Origin: Parachlamydiales bacterium
GTDB taxonomy: Bacteria; Chlamydiota; Chlamydiia; Chlamydiales; Rhabdochlamydiaceae
Direction of reading: 5' to 3'
Assembly (NCBI GenBank): GCA_003153295.1
Contig: PLXY01000012.1
Coordinates: forward strand, 32,889 to 96,888
DNA: 64,000 bases
The notes below the pieces were generated by a model. The model searched no databases. It was given only the letters and a program-made list of their open reading frames with translations, and was not told where the DNA came from. The position numbers were made by a program, and so were the translations under genes. Within the stretch, counting starts at the first letter, position 1, and each line of letters opens with the position of its first letter. Shown here one piece after another: positions 29,696 to 39,611 of this stretch.

Positions 29696-29851
29696 ACCTA
29701 TCCCATTAAACTCTCTCCATGAACTCCGACAATTTTCGCTCTAAATCAAATCATTGGCTATGACCCCTATTTTCTAATATGAATCAGAGCCAATGATTTG
29801 AAGAGCTGAAAAGTGCGAAAAGATTATGTGAGAATTTAATGAGATCGGTTC
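29694..29851. repeat. Long palindromic element after lpxD
   Basis: The arms 29694-29759 and 29788-29851 are inverted copies with a few short gaps, and the inner 13 bp are perfect (CAAATCATTGGCT and AGCCAATGATTTG). The 28-base centre has no further structure. The left arm begins within the lpxD stop codon. Pattern and partial sequence resemble the element after recR at 25216-25385 (same purine/pyrimidine run order and a GA(G/A)(G/C)(G/C) outer end). Together they bracket bamA-skp-lpxD. Confidence 0.75.
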
Positions 29852-29929
29852 TTAAGTCCTTCATTTAAAAGCACATTTCCTGCAAACTCTTCGTCCTCGA
29901 AAACACTTCTTATTACAGGAAACTGACAA

Positions 29930-30328
29930 ATGACATCTCTATTACCTACAGCTGGCCTACATCAATTAGCTATCTATACCCGCATCAGGGAAATTAATAT
30001 CGAAACTCTTCTCAATTTGACCCAAGTGGGGACCCGGCTATTCAGCTCCCCTGATCGGGAAAACTGTGAAAAGATGTACAAGTTTTTGGAAATCTTTCAA
30101 AGAATTGTAGGGAATGATTATCGGCTTGTAATAGACATGCAACGGGATCAGGGAAAAACGGATTTGGATTTAAGACATGATGAAGATGAAATTAATGAAG
30201 CAGTTATCCAATTAAAAAAAAATTCGCCTGAGACTTTTTTACACCTTCCTCAGGAAACACTCTTGACCTTTACCGCTATCCAGAAACTTTATGATGATAT
30301 AGTCCCGTCTTCTTGTACCCAGGATTAG
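29930..30328 (+). CDS. Orphan helical protein
   Basis: This soluble, acidic, mainly helical 132-residue protein has no signal peptide, membrane segment or known motif. An upstream GGAAACTGACAA spacer gives a weak ribosome site. It ends within the last 4 bases of the convergent autotransporter gene. It lies between the second palindrome and the autotransporter array, in the region where Chlamydia has only CT244 between lpxD and pdhA. No function can be inferred. Confidence 0.5.
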   Translation: MTSLLPTAGLHQLAIYTRIREINIETLLNLTQVGTRLFSSPDRENCEKMYKFLEIFQRIVGNDYRLVIDMQRDQGKTDLDLRHDEDEINEAVIQLKKNSPETFLHLPQETLLTFTAIQKLYDDIVPSSCTQD

Positions 30329-33042
30329 AATCTGAAATTACAGCCTATGTAGAAAAACTGGTCATGATAAAGACTGTTCCATTCGAAGTCGTAGCTAGCT
30401 TCGATACCGTACTTATCAAATAATGTGACTAAGAAATCGACCCCGGCCATCGCGACATTCCGGCCGGATTTAGGCATCTTCAAGCTCGCTGAGGGCACTG
30501 CAAAATCAACGGGTGAAAAACCTAAAGACCGTCCTTTATCTAAAAATTCCCTTTGCCAGCCCACATTAAACTCAGGTGTAAATTCGACATCTGTCCACTG
30601 CCAGGTATAGTTCAGCCGCGCGCCTAAAGTCGACCGGAGCGACTTTGCCGCTTGACTCGTGAATTTAAGATCAAAGAGACCTGCATCATGTTCGCGATAT
30701 TTTTTTGCATAGAGATACGTATATTGAAGGGAGACCAAAGGAACTATCTGAAGATCCTCAGGCATTGCGCAGATTTTTCTATCGTCCAGAGCATATTCGA
30801 GCCCCACCAGAGCATCAAACTCTCCTCCTCGCGGAGAACCTTTTGCCACAGCAGGAATCGTTGCTATACCGGCATTGCGATGCACTTCGATCCAATTATA
30901 CCCTCCGCCCACGATCGCATTGGCAGCAAATTCAGGTCTTGAATCCGGAGAGTAGGTGGCATAAAGATTAGCTTGGGCTTGATTGATATCAAATTGCCCC
31001 CAATGATGGGCGCCATTTCCCCGAATATGGTCATAATTCAAAAGCAAGCCTGCGCCCACCTGCGAAAACGCATAATCAAAGCCTGTTAAAGCTCCAGCAG
31101 ACCAGTAATTAAATCCCGATGCATCTTTTTTTGTGAGGACATGCCCGATGTCACCTGTAGGCCCTAGATAGAAATTCCAAGGATGTTCCTCGATTGAACT
31201 CTCTGGCCTCGACATATTCCTTCTTAAGTGCTCTTGCTTCTCTTCTGTGGGCTGATATCTAAAAAACGCCAGTTGTTCTTTTTCAATTTGTAGAGGGGAA
31301 TTAACAACATTGCTAATAGGTGTAATTTCGATTGCAGCGGGTTGTTCTGCCATAAAATAGAGTTTTTTCGATTTGGACTGTGGCGTCGTTTTTTCTGTTC
31401 TTTCATAAAAACGATTCCTAAGCTGGCTCATTTGCCTTTCCAAACGTTGATTGACATGGTTATTAGAGGCAAAGAGGGCTTCAAAATAATTGGGGTAACG
31501 AGAGGCCGCTGGAGTAAAAGAGAGAAGAACCGAGGTAGGAAAATACCGAACTTGAAGAGCTAAATTCGGAATATTAAAATTAATGAGGTTGCTAAAAGTC
31601 CCAGTCACGCCACCATTTGCTTGGACAATCGAAAATGTCTCTCCTGGACTGACCCTAGCTTTTGGGGAAAAAGCTGCTTCCAGATTGCCTCCCAGCTGGG
31701 CTGCACCTGTGACATTGAGTTGAGAAAACGAAGAAGAGTTCAGGATATTAATTCCAAGTGTGCCCGTTTGACTGTAAGATCCTTGGATCGTCATGACACC
31801 AGGAGCGCCTCCTAACTCAGGACCTCCAGGAATGACCCTTCCCGCATTTGTCACTTGGGTCGTCGCTGCACCGCCGATATTTTGAAATAACCCGCTGCCG
31901 GCGACTGTTCCCGCTCTTCCGATATTTAAGGAAGGGGTCCAGACCGTAGCGTTATTGATCAGTGTTCCGCCATTGATTGTAAAAGCTGCTTGCGCCTCTA
32001 TCAAACTGCCGATTCCCTGAGAGCTGATGACGCCAGTATTCGTATTCGTGAGCGTGCCTCCATTCAGGATCAGATCGGTTAGCACTGAAATAAAACTTCC
32101 GACCGAAACATTCCCCGTCACTGAACCACTATTTGAATTGAGGATAGATCCGCTGTTGATCGTCAAAGTAGTGACTGAAAAAAAGTTACCAGCCCCTGCG
32201 TTTGTGACCGGACCGCTATTCTGCAATGTTACAGCACCGCCATTGATTGTCGCATTAATAACGCCTACAAAACTGCCATTCCCGCCGTTGACCGCACCGG
32301 TATTCAAAAGAGTGGCACTGCCGCCATTCATGCTGAAGTTTTCAGCTGTCGTCGCACTGCCTACAGCTCCTACACTGATAGATCCGCTATTGGAGTTGAC
32401 AAAACTGCCTCCGCTTAGGAGAAAATCTCCTCCGAGTTGGATTAAGCTTTCGTCTCCTGTCACGACAGCAGAAGTATTATTGTTCGTCAGTATTCCGCTA
32501 GAGACAGAAAGATTTCCATTGATCACCACAGAATTCATTTCATTCAAAAGCTGACCAGTACCGTTAAAATTGATCGAAGAAGATACCGCCGCTTCTGTAA
32601 AAGCCTTTTGAAGAGTGAGTAAACCGGAATTGACAGTGATGTTTAACAACGTATTATTGAGATGCACAAACGTATTCAAAACATGACTTCCTGCCAAGAC
32701 TTCAAGGGATGAATTCGTTCCATTGAATTGAAGAAACTGTGCCGTGCTGTTAATGGTAAATGTGGTCGTCGGGTTATTAAAAATTAACTGACCCAAACCT
32801 GGATCAATGGCTACTAAAGAAACCGCAGAGGAGGCTCCCACAATACTGCCAAAAGTCGCACTGTCGGTATTTGATATCGCTCCAGACCCCGGCACACAAC
32901 TATTGGGCGACCAGTTTGCCGTCGCATCCCAATTCCCGTTCAAGCTGCCAGACCACGTTTCCGGTTCTAAGCAATTCGAATAGCCCACGATGGGGATCGC
33001 TGTTAAAAGCGCCAAAGCAAACGCTTTTTTCCACTGTGACAT
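30325..33042 (-). CDS. Autotransporter, array member 1
   Basis: This 905-residue type Va secretion protein has a signal peptide (MSQWKKAFALALLTAIPIVGYS). Residues ~25-520 are a passenger rich in Asn, Gly, Ser and Thr with repeats such as INGGTLINN and NTGVISS, typical of a right-handed beta-helix. The linker then reads LGGAPGVMTIQGSYSQTG and FSQLNVTGAAQLGG. The last ~280 residues form the autotransporter barrel ending GCNFRF (terminal Phe). It is not a Chlamydia Pmp: repeated GGAI/FxxN motifs are absent. This copy is the most diverged of the three. Confidence 0.88.
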   Translation of the reverse strand: MSQWKKAFALALLTAIPIVGYSNCLEPETWSGSLNGNWDATANWSPNSCVPGSGAISNTDSATFGSIVGASSAVSLVAIDPGLGQLIFNNPTTTFTINSTAQFLQFNGTNSSLEVLAGSHVLNTFVHLNNTLLNITVNSGLLTLQKAFTEAAVSSSINFNGTGQLLNEMNSVVINGNLSVSSGILTNNNTSAVVTGDESLIQLGGDFLLSGGSFVNSNSGSISVGAVGSATTAENFSMNGGSATLLNTGAVNGGNGSFVGVINATINGGAVTLQNSGPVTNAGAGNFFSVTTLTINSGSILNSNSGSVTGNVSVGSFISVLTDLILNGGTLTNTNTGVISSQGIGSLIEAQAAFTINGGTLINNATVWTPSLNIGRAGTVAGSGLFQNIGGAATTQVTNAGRVIPGGPELGGAPGVMTIQGSYSQTGTLGINILNSSSFSQLNVTGAAQLGGNLEAAFSPKARVSPGETFSIVQANGGVTGTFSNLINFNIPNLALQVRYFPTSVLLSFTPAASRYPNYFEALFASNNHVNQRLERQMSQLRNRFYERTEKTTPQSKSKKLYFMAEQPAAIEITPISNVVNSPLQIEKEQLAFFRYQPTEEKQEHLRRNMSRPESSIEEHPWNFYLGPTGDIGHVLTKKDASGFNYWSAGALTGFDYAFSQVGAGLLLNYDHIRGNGAHHWGQFDINQAQANLYATYSPDSRPEFAANAIVGGGYNWIEVHRNAGIATIPAVAKGSPRGGEFDALVGLEYALDDRKICAMPEDLQIVPLVSLQYTYLYAKKYREHDAGLFDLKFTSQAAKSLRSTLGARLNYTWQWTDVEFTPEFNVGWQREFLDKGRSLGFSPVDFAVPSASLKMPKSGRNVAMAGVDFLVTLFDKYGIEASYDFEWNSLYHDQFFYIGCNFRF

Positions 33043-33070
33043 AGAACATCTTCCTTTTCTACTGGTGTAA

Positions 33071-33093
33071 CAATGCTCTGTTTATAATTAAAG
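33071..33093 (-). promoter_or_regulatory. Conserved promoter block of autotransporter 1
   Basis: On the minus strand this reads CTTTAATTATAAA then CAGAGCATTG. It matches the block before autotransporter 3 (38600-38622) at 21 of 23 positions and stands the same distance (28-29 bases) from the start codon. TATAAA is the likely -10. The middle gene lacks it. Confidence 0.55.
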
Positions 33094-33099
33094 ATTTTT

Positions 33100-35820
33100 T
33101 TAATATCTAAAACTACATCCCAGATAAAACGCATGGTCGAGATAAAGGCTGTTCCATTCAAAATCATAGCTGGCTTCCAGCCCGTAAGTCTCATAGAAAG
33201 TGAACAGTAAATCCACTCCTCCAAGGGCGACATTCCGTCCTGATTGCGGGATGAGTAAACTCGAGCTTAAACCTGTTGTGGAAATACCCACAGACCGATC
33301 ATGGTCCATGTACTCTCTCTGCCAAGCGAGGTTAATCTCCGGGGTGAAAACCATCCTTTTCGTCTGACAGCTATAATTGAGCCGTACACCTAGCATCGAC
33401 CGCAGCGATTCAGCGGACTGCTTCTTGAAGGCCAAATCAAACATTCCGGCTCCATGCTCATGGTACTTGTTGACATGGAGATGGATGTATTGAAGATTGA
33501 CAAGAGGTACAATTTGTAGCCCCTCTGGCATTCCCTGGATTTGTCTTTTCTCTAAAGCATATTCCAATCCCAATAAAGCATCGAACTCTGCACCTCGAGG
33601 AACCGATTTAGCTTCATCTGACACGATCGGAATATTACGCCGGATCCGGTACCAATCGTAGCCGCCTCCCACGATCCCATTCAATGCAAGCTCAGGCAAA
33701 GATTTTGGAGCATAGGTTGCATATAAGCTGAGATGTGTCTCATCGACATCGATCTTTCCCCAATGATGATTACCCCGTACGTCAAGATGGTCATAGTCGA
33801 ACATCGCTCCAAGCCCTACTTCAGAAAAAGCATAGTCAAATCCCGCCAGTCCGCCTACACCGTCATAATGGAAGCCAGTGGCATCTTTTTTTGTCAAAAC
33901 CCTGCCGACATCTGCTGTAGGTCCGAAATAGACACGCCAAGGGTCATTATATCCCCCCGTGATAGTTTCTCTTAATTGCTCTTGTTTCTCTTGAACTTGG
34001 CTGCGAGGTCCATTCGGAAGTGCTCCTAGGCTGTTATCGGCCAAAAGATCAGAAAATTCTTGAAGCTGTAGGGCAGCCATGGTTGTCCCTACCTCTTGTG
34101 TCGGACTAAACCTTTTGCGTAATTGTCCCATCTGCCTATCCAGCCTAACATTGATATGATTGACCGTAGAAAATAAAGTCTCCAAATAATTGAGATAGGT
34201 TGTCTGAGAAAGAGCTGTTGCAGGTCCCATGAATGAAAGTAGCACGTAATTGGGAAAATACTGCACTTGAGGCATCAAATTTCCCAAATTGAAATTGATG
34301 ATATTTCCAAACTTTCCTGATACTCCCCCACCTGCTAACAGAATTTTATAAGTATCTGTCTCGGACACAGTAGCTCCAGGTGAAAGAGCCACTTCTAAAC
34401 TTCCGGCCAGCTGAGCGGGTCCTGTCACATTCAACTGTGAAAATGAAGTGAGGTTGGCAAGGTTGATCGCTAAATTACCTACCGGAGTCTGTGTATAGGA
34501 TCCGCGGATGAGCATACTTCCAGGAGAAGAGGCGACAGATGGACCTCCAGGAATAACAGTCCCTCCATTGGTGATCGTCGTTGTCGCTCCTCCAAAGAAA
34601 TCCTGAAATAAACCTGTACCTGCCATCGTTCCAGCCGATGCAATATTTACAGCAGTTGCCTGAACATGATCATTATTAACAAATAGCCCACCGTTTAATT
34701 GAAGAATCGTGGCAACATCTATACGGCTTCCGATTCCATTACTCGTCAAAATACCGGTATTGGTATTGAATAATGAACCGCTTAACATCGTAAAGGATTG
34801 TGTGTTGATCAGTGCTCCAATGCAGCTAAAACTAATGGATCCACTATTTTGATTAAAGATGGTTGTATTTGTTACAATGAGATCACCATCGATAATAATG
34901 CTACTTCCTTGTGAAGCCACTGCGGAATTCAATACTGAGCCTGTATTGATATTCATAATAGTGGAATCGGTAATAGCAAGATCGCTTCCTATCTCTAATC
35001 GGCTACCGACTCCTTCTGTCATCGTTCCATTCACAGTTCCACTATTAGTGAGTTTCACTAGGCTTCCACTATTGACAACCATCCCAGCATCGAAAGAGAC
35101 AGTTGATCCAGCTGCGCTATCAGTGATTAAAGCTGTATTATCAATAAGAAGCTGCGCAGATGAAACTATTCCATTAGAGGCTGCCGTGATTGTTCCAATA
35201 CTACCATTGGTAATAGGAGTGATATTGCTATTGGTAAAGATACCATTGGTGATTGTTAGAGTTCCCATATCTGCATTAAATTCTTTAAAAACATTAATCC
35301 CATTCCATTGATTGAGTAATTGACCCGGACCACTGAAACTGACATTTGTCATTCCACTGATTGTATTTAATCCTTGCTGAAGCAGCAGCATTCCAGAATT
35401 GCTGACGGAAATTTCTAAAGTGGTACCACTTGGAAGTTCAATATTTGCGGAAATTGTGTGACTTCCTGCTAATACTTCTAATTGAGAAATTGCTGCATTA
35501 AACTGTAAAAAATTAGGAAGCAACATGCTCGAATCGGTCGTTATGGTAAAAGATGTTCCCGCATTATCGAATGTCAAGGCACTCAAAGCAGGATTAATAC
35601 CTCCGTTTGCATCAATGGAAATGGTTGAAGACAACCCTACGATTTGAAAATCGGCAGTGTCCGATAGCGTTGATCCCGGTACGCACCCTCCATTCCAATT
35701 GCTACTCTTATTCCAAGCATCATCCGTAGTTCCTGACCAAGTATTATCACAAGCAGAATACCCAGCAATAGGCAAGGCTGTCAAAAGCGTCAGGGCAAAA
35801 GCTTTTTTCCACTTAAACAT
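33100..35820 (-). CDS. Autotransporter, array member 2
   Basis: This 906-residue paralogue has the signal peptide MFKWKKAFALTLLTALPIAG. The first ~360 residues of passenger differ strongly from member 3, while from the INVATILQLNGG-like position to the C-terminus the two are about 90% identical. The linker GGTVIPGGPSVASSPGS and the barrel ending YLGCSFRY are shared. It starts 40 bases after the stop of member 3 without the conserved promoter block, so it is probably co-transcribed with it. It is surface exposed, and a role in adhesion is inference. Confidence 0.88.
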   Translation of the reverse strand: MFKWKKAFALTLLTALPIAGYSACDNTWSGTTDDAWNKSSNWNGGCVPGSTLSDTADFQIVGLSSTISIDANGGINPALSALTFDNAGTSFTITTDSSMLLPNFLQFNAAISQLEVLAGSHTISANIELPSGTTLEISVSNSGMLLLQQGLNTISGMTNVSFSGPGQLLNQWNGINVFKEFNADMGTLTITNGIFTNSNITPITNGSIGTITAASNGIVSSAQLLIDNTALITDSAAGSTVSFDAGMVVNSGSLVKLTNSGTVNGTMTEGVGSRLEIGSDLAITDSTIMNINTGSVLNSAVASQGSSIIIDGDLIVTNTTIFNQNSGSISFSCIGALINTQSFTMLSGSLFNTNTGILTSNGIGSRIDVATILQLNGGLFVNNDHVQATAVNIASAGTMAGTGLFQDFFGGATTTITNGGTVIPGGPSVASSPGSMLIRGSYTQTPVGNLAINLANLTSFSQLNVTGPAQLAGSLEVALSPGATVSETDTYKILLAGGGVSGKFGNIINFNLGNLMPQVQYFPNYVLLSFMGPATALSQTTYLNYLETLFSTVNHINVRLDRQMGQLRKRFSPTQEVGTTMAALQLQEFSDLLADNSLGALPNGPRSQVQEKQEQLRETITGGYNDPWRVYFGPTADVGRVLTKKDATGFHYDGVGGLAGFDYAFSEVGLGAMFDYDHLDVRGNHHWGKIDVDETHLSLYATYAPKSLPELALNGIVGGGYDWYRIRRNIPIVSDEAKSVPRGAEFDALLGLEYALEKRQIQGMPEGLQIVPLVNLQYIHLHVNKYHEHGAGMFDLAFKKQSAESLRSMLGVRLNYSCQTKRMVFTPEINLAWQREYMDHDRSVGISTTGLSSSLLIPQSGRNVALGGVDLLFTFYETYGLEASYDFEWNSLYLDHAFYLGCSFRY

Positions 35821-35860
35821 TACGCAATCTCATATTAATAAATTTCTTTCTATTGAACAT

Positions 35861-38572
35861 TTAATATCTAAAACTACATCCCAGATAAAAGGAATGGTCG
35901 AGATAAAGACTGTTCCATTCGAAATCGTAGCTGGCTTCCAATCCATAGGTGTCAAAGAAAGTGAAAAGTAAATCCATTCCCCCGAGAGCTACATTCCGTC
36001 CCGATTGCGGGATAATCAAACTCGAACTTAAACCTGTCGTGGAAATACCCATAGACCGATCATGGTCCATATACTCCCTCTGCCAAGCGAGATTAATCTC
36101 GGGAGCGAAAACCATATTTTTCGTCTGACAGGTATAATTTAATCTAAGACCCAGTGTAGACCGCAGCGATTCAGCGGATTGCTTCTTGAAGGTCACATCA
36201 AATATCCCTGCTCCATGTTCATTGTATTTGTTCACATGGAGATGCATATATTGAACGTTGACGAGAGGGACTATCTGTAGTCTTGCTGGCATTCCTTGGA
36301 TTTGTCTTTTCTCCAAAGCATATTCCAATCCTAGTAAAGCATCGAACTCTGCACCTCGAGGAACCGACTGGGCCTCGTCTGACAAGATAGGAATATTACG
36401 ACGGATCCTGTACCAATCATAACCACCTCCTACAATCCCATTCAAAGCAAGCTCAGGCAAAGATTTTGGAGCATAAGTCCCATACAAACTGAGATGGATC
36501 TCATCCACATCGACCTTTCCCCAATGGTGATCACCCCGCACGTCAAGATGGTCATAGTCGAATAGGGCTCCAAGTCCGACTTGAGAAAAAGCATAGTCAA
36601 ACCCCGCCAGTCCGCCAACACCGTCATAATGGAAGCCGGTCGCATCTTTTCTTGTCAAAACTCTGCCGACATCTGCTGTAGGACCGAAGTACACACGCCA
36701 AGGTTCATTATACCCCCCGGTGATCGTTTCTCTTAATTGCTCTTGTTTCTCTTGAACATGACTACGAGGTCCATTCGGAGCTACTCCCACGCTGTTATCA
36801 GCCAAAAGATCAGAAAAGTCTTGAATTTGGATGGCGGCCATCGTCGTCTCTGGCTCTTGTCTCGGGGTAAATCTTTTACGTAATTGCCCTATCTGCCTGT
36901 CTAAGCGAACGTTGAGATGATTGACCGTGGAAAATAAAGCCTCCAAATAATTGAGATACGTCGTTTGTGAAAGAGCTGTTGCAGGTCCCATGAATGAAAG
37001 AAGCACATAAGTGGGAAAATACTGCACTTGAGGCATCAAATTCCCTAGATTGAAATTGATGATGTTTCCAAATTTTCCTGATACTCCACCACCTGCTAGC
37101 AGAATTTTATAAGCATCCGTCTCTGACACACTAGCGCCCGGTGAAAGAGCGACTTCTAGATTACCGGCCAGCTGAGCTGGTCCTGTCACATTCAGCTGTG
37201 AAAACGAGGTAAGCTTGTCAAGATTGATGACAAGAGTGGCGACAGGAGTCTGAGTATACGATCCGCGGATGAGCGTACTTCCAGGAGAAGATGCGACAGA
37301 TGGACCTCCGGGAATCACAGTACCTCCATTGGTGATCGTCGTTGTCGCTCCTCCCCCATAATCTTGAAATATACCTGTTCCTGTCATCGTACCGCCGGAT
37401 CCTACATTGACGGTCGTTGCTTGAACATGATCATTGTTCACGAGCAGTCCACCATTCAATTGAAGAATTGAGGCAACATTGATCGTACTTCCAATTCCAT
37501 TCCCCACTATAGTGCCCGTATTAGTATTGAATATGGTACCACTCGTCATTGTAAGAGCGTCTGCAGTTATCACTGCTCCAAAACAGTTATTATCGATAGA
37601 GCCACTGTTTAGATTATAGAGAGTGACATTGCTTAGGCTAAGATTTCCCCGAGTTAAAATATAACAACCAGTCGAATCAACCGAATTGGTAATGGCTCCG
37701 GTATTCTCATTCATGAGCATGGAATCATTAATCGTGAGATCACTTAACATCTCTAACCAACTACCCACACCAGCTCCCATCGTCCCACTAACAGCTCCGC
37801 TATTTGTTAGTTTTACAAGACTTCCACTAGTGACTGTCATGCCTCCGTTTAAATTTACCGTCGAGCCCGCTACGCTATTGGTTATATCGGCTGTATTATC
37901 TATGAGAAACTCTCCTGCCGAAACAAATAAATTATTTGCCATTATGCTTGTTCCAATATTACCATTTGTAAGCGGAATGATATTGCTATTTAGAAGCACG
38001 CCTCCTGTTACATTTAAGTTGGCATTACTGCTAAATTCATTAAAATCATCTATAGCATTCAGACCATTCCACTGTAATGTTAAGTGATCAGGACCACTAA
38101 AATTGACATCGGATGTTGTTGCCAATCCTTGCGCGAGAGTCAACATTCCCGTTCCCGAAGTGCCGACTTGGATATCCAGTATTGACCCGGCTGCCACTTC
38201 AATATGCGCTGCGATCGCATGTGTTCCATTAACAGCCTGCAATAGAGGAGTCATCCCATTGAATTGCATAAAGTCCATTGTTGAATTCGGTGTGATCGTA
38301 TAAGAAGAAGACGTACTAAGAAATTGAAGTTCATTTAAACCTACAGGTATGTCTAAATGAATGGTAATATTGCCTGCAGAGGTCGTCGGAATTATAGCGA
38401 TATCTTGAGCTGTGGTGCTACTGCTACCAGGAACACACCCACCGCCCCAGTTAGCTGCATCACTCCAATTTTCATTCATACCTCCATCGTTCCACGTACC
38501 CATACATGAATATCCAGCAATAGGCAAGGCTGTCAAAAGCGTAAGTGCAAAAGCTTTTTTTCTAAGAGACAT
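35861..38572 (-). CDS. Autotransporter, array member 3 (promoter-proximal)
   Basis: This 903-residue protein opens MSLRKKAFALTLLTALPIAG, then a W-x-D-G...NWSDAANWGG autotransporter-type strand. The beta-helix passenger has LTNSG, NTGTI and NSGSI repeats, then linker, then C-terminal barrel ending SFRY. It shares a nearly identical second half with member 2. It is the first gene of the array on the minus strand and carries the conserved CTTTAATTATAAA promoter block. Confidence 0.88.
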   Translation of the reverse strand: MSLRKKAFALTLLTALPIAGYSCMGTWNDGGMNENWSDAANWGGGCVPGSSSTTAQDIAIIPTTSAGNITIHLDIPVGLNELQFLSTSSSYTITPNSTMDFMQFNGMTPLLQAVNGTHAIAAHIEVAAGSILDIQVGTSGTGMLTLAQGLATTSDVNFSGPDHLTLQWNGLNAIDDFNEFSSNANLNVTGGVLLNSNIIPLTNGNIGTSIMANNLFVSAGEFLIDNTADITNSVAGSTVNLNGGMTVTSGSLVKLTNSGAVSGTMGAGVGSWLEMLSDLTINDSMLMNENTGAITNSVDSTGCYILTRGNLSLSNVTLYNLNSGSIDNNCFGAVITADALTMTSGTIFNTNTGTIVGNGIGSTINVASILQLNGGLLVNNDHVQATTVNVGSGGTMTGTGIFQDYGGGATTTITNGGTVIPGGPSVASSPGSTLIRGSYTQTPVATLVINLDKLTSFSQLNVTGPAQLAGNLEVALSPGASVSETDAYKILLAGGGVSGKFGNIINFNLGNLMPQVQYFPTYVLLSFMGPATALSQTTYLNYLEALFSTVNHLNVRLDRQIGQLRKRFTPRQEPETTMAAIQIQDFSDLLADNSVGVAPNGPRSHVQEKQEQLRETITGGYNEPWRVYFGPTADVGRVLTRKDATGFHYDGVGGLAGFDYAFSQVGLGALFDYDHLDVRGDHHWGKVDVDEIHLSLYGTYAPKSLPELALNGIVGGGYDWYRIRRNIPILSDEAQSVPRGAEFDALLGLEYALEKRQIQGMPARLQIVPLVNVQYMHLHVNKYNEHGAGIFDVTFKKQSAESLRSTLGLRLNYTCQTKNMVFAPEINLAWQREYMDHDRSMGISTTGLSSSLIIPQSGRNVALGGMDLLFTFFDTYGLEASYDFEWNSLYLDHSFYLGCSFRY

Positions 38573-38599
38573 AGCTAACCTTCTTTATCTCTTCTCTAG

Positions 38600-38622
38600 C
38601 AATGCTATATTTATAATTAAAG
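38600..38622 (-). promoter_or_regulatory. Conserved promoter block of autotransporter 3
   Basis: The minus-strand sequence CTTTAATTATAAA followed by TATAGCATTG lies 28 bases before the ATG and is nearly identical to 33071-33093. TATAAA would be the -10 element. Confidence 0.55.
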
Positions 38623-38690
38623 AAAATTAACTCTAGCAGTTCATTATCATGACTTGCCTAAAAAATCGGTCTTTGCGATAGCTAAATTTG

Positions 38691-39611
38691 ATGATCCAGT
38701 ATTATTTTAAAACTGTTCGCGATGAAGAGTTTCAACTCATTCCTCAAATCCGGGAAGGATGTTGGATCCATGTTGAAGATGCCACCACAGAAGATTTGGC
38801 GGCGTTAGCTCAGCTTTTGGGTCTTGAGCAGACCGATCTGCAAGATTGTTTGGATAAATTCGAAGTTCCCCGCGTTGAAAGAATTCACGGGACGGTTTTG
38901 ATCTTCACCCGCCATCCCAGCGAATACGAGACCGGCCTCTATACTTCTACCTTGACGATCATTTTGGCGCCTCATTACATTGTGACTATCTCCCCTCACC
39001 AATGCCATCTGATCCAAAATTTTCTGCAGCTGAAAAATAAGCTCTCGACACTGCAAAAATCTAAACTTCTGATTTCTATTTTATTTAAGATTATTCAAGA
39101 CTTTACTGCTCATATCCGGCGGGTACGGCATAACGTCTTAACGCAAGAAAAAGAGATGATCTCTGTCGATAGCGATGACATCAGCTCTTTGACAAAAAAC
39201 GAAGAGATCCTCAACCAGTACCATTCGACGTTGATTCCGCTCCACAGTGTTTTGGAAGCAATCACTTCAGGTCGCTATACAAATCTGTATGAAAAAGACC
39301 AAGAACTCTTGGAAGATTTACTCAATGCCGTTAAACAATCAGAAGACCTCTGCAGCATCAGCTTAAAAAGTATCCGTTCCCTTAGAGATTCTTATCAGAT
39401 CATCTTCACCAATAATCTGCATAAGACGATCAAACTTTTGACTGCGTTAACCATCCTCTTCAGCATCCCGACGATGATCGCCAGCCTTTACGGGATGAAC
39501 GTCTCCTTGCCCTTTGCCTCGCATCCCTTGGCCTTCTACTATCTAATGGGAGCAACAGGCTTCGTCATCATCCTCGCTGTGCTTTATTTCCAGCGGAAGC
39601 GCTGGTTGTAA
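38691..39611 (+). CDS. corA: CorA-family divalent cation channel
   Basis: This 306-residue Mg2+/Co2+ transport protein has a large cytoplasmic N-terminal alpha/beta funnel, a long stalk helix (residues ~130-260) and two C-terminal membrane helices. The signature YGMNV sits after the first of these, and the chain ends with basic residues (FQRKRWL). ATG 38691 follows a TTG at 38688; no good ribosome site is seen. Its 3' end overlaps the convergent ankyrin gene by 44 bases. Confidence 0.9.
   Translation: MIQYYFKTVRDEEFQLIPQIREGCWIHVEDATTEDLAALAQLLGLEQTDLQDCLDKFEVPRVERIHGTVLIFTRHPSEYETGLYTSTLTIILAPHYIVTISPHQCHLIQNFLQLKNKLSTLQKSKLLISILFKIIQDFTAHIRRVRHNVLTQEKEMISVDSDDISSLTKNEEILNQYHSTLIPLHSVLEAITSGRYTNLYEKDQELLEDLLNAVKQSEDLCSISLKSIRSLRDSYQIIFTNNLHKTIKLLTALTILFSIPTMIASLYGMNVSLPFASHPLAFYYLMGATGFVIILAVLYFQRKRWL

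Noticed and set aside
34859..35311. Long plus-strand frames antisense to the autotransporters (also 32027-32554 and 37686-38087)
   Set aside because: They mirror the Asn/Thr/Ser-rich repeats of the real minus-strand genes, which explains their length; no start signals or families fit.
30325..38572. Calling the array polymorphic membrane proteins (Pmp)
   Set aside because: Repeated GGAI and FxxN motifs of Pmp passengers are absent; the passengers are classical autotransporter beta-helix repeats.
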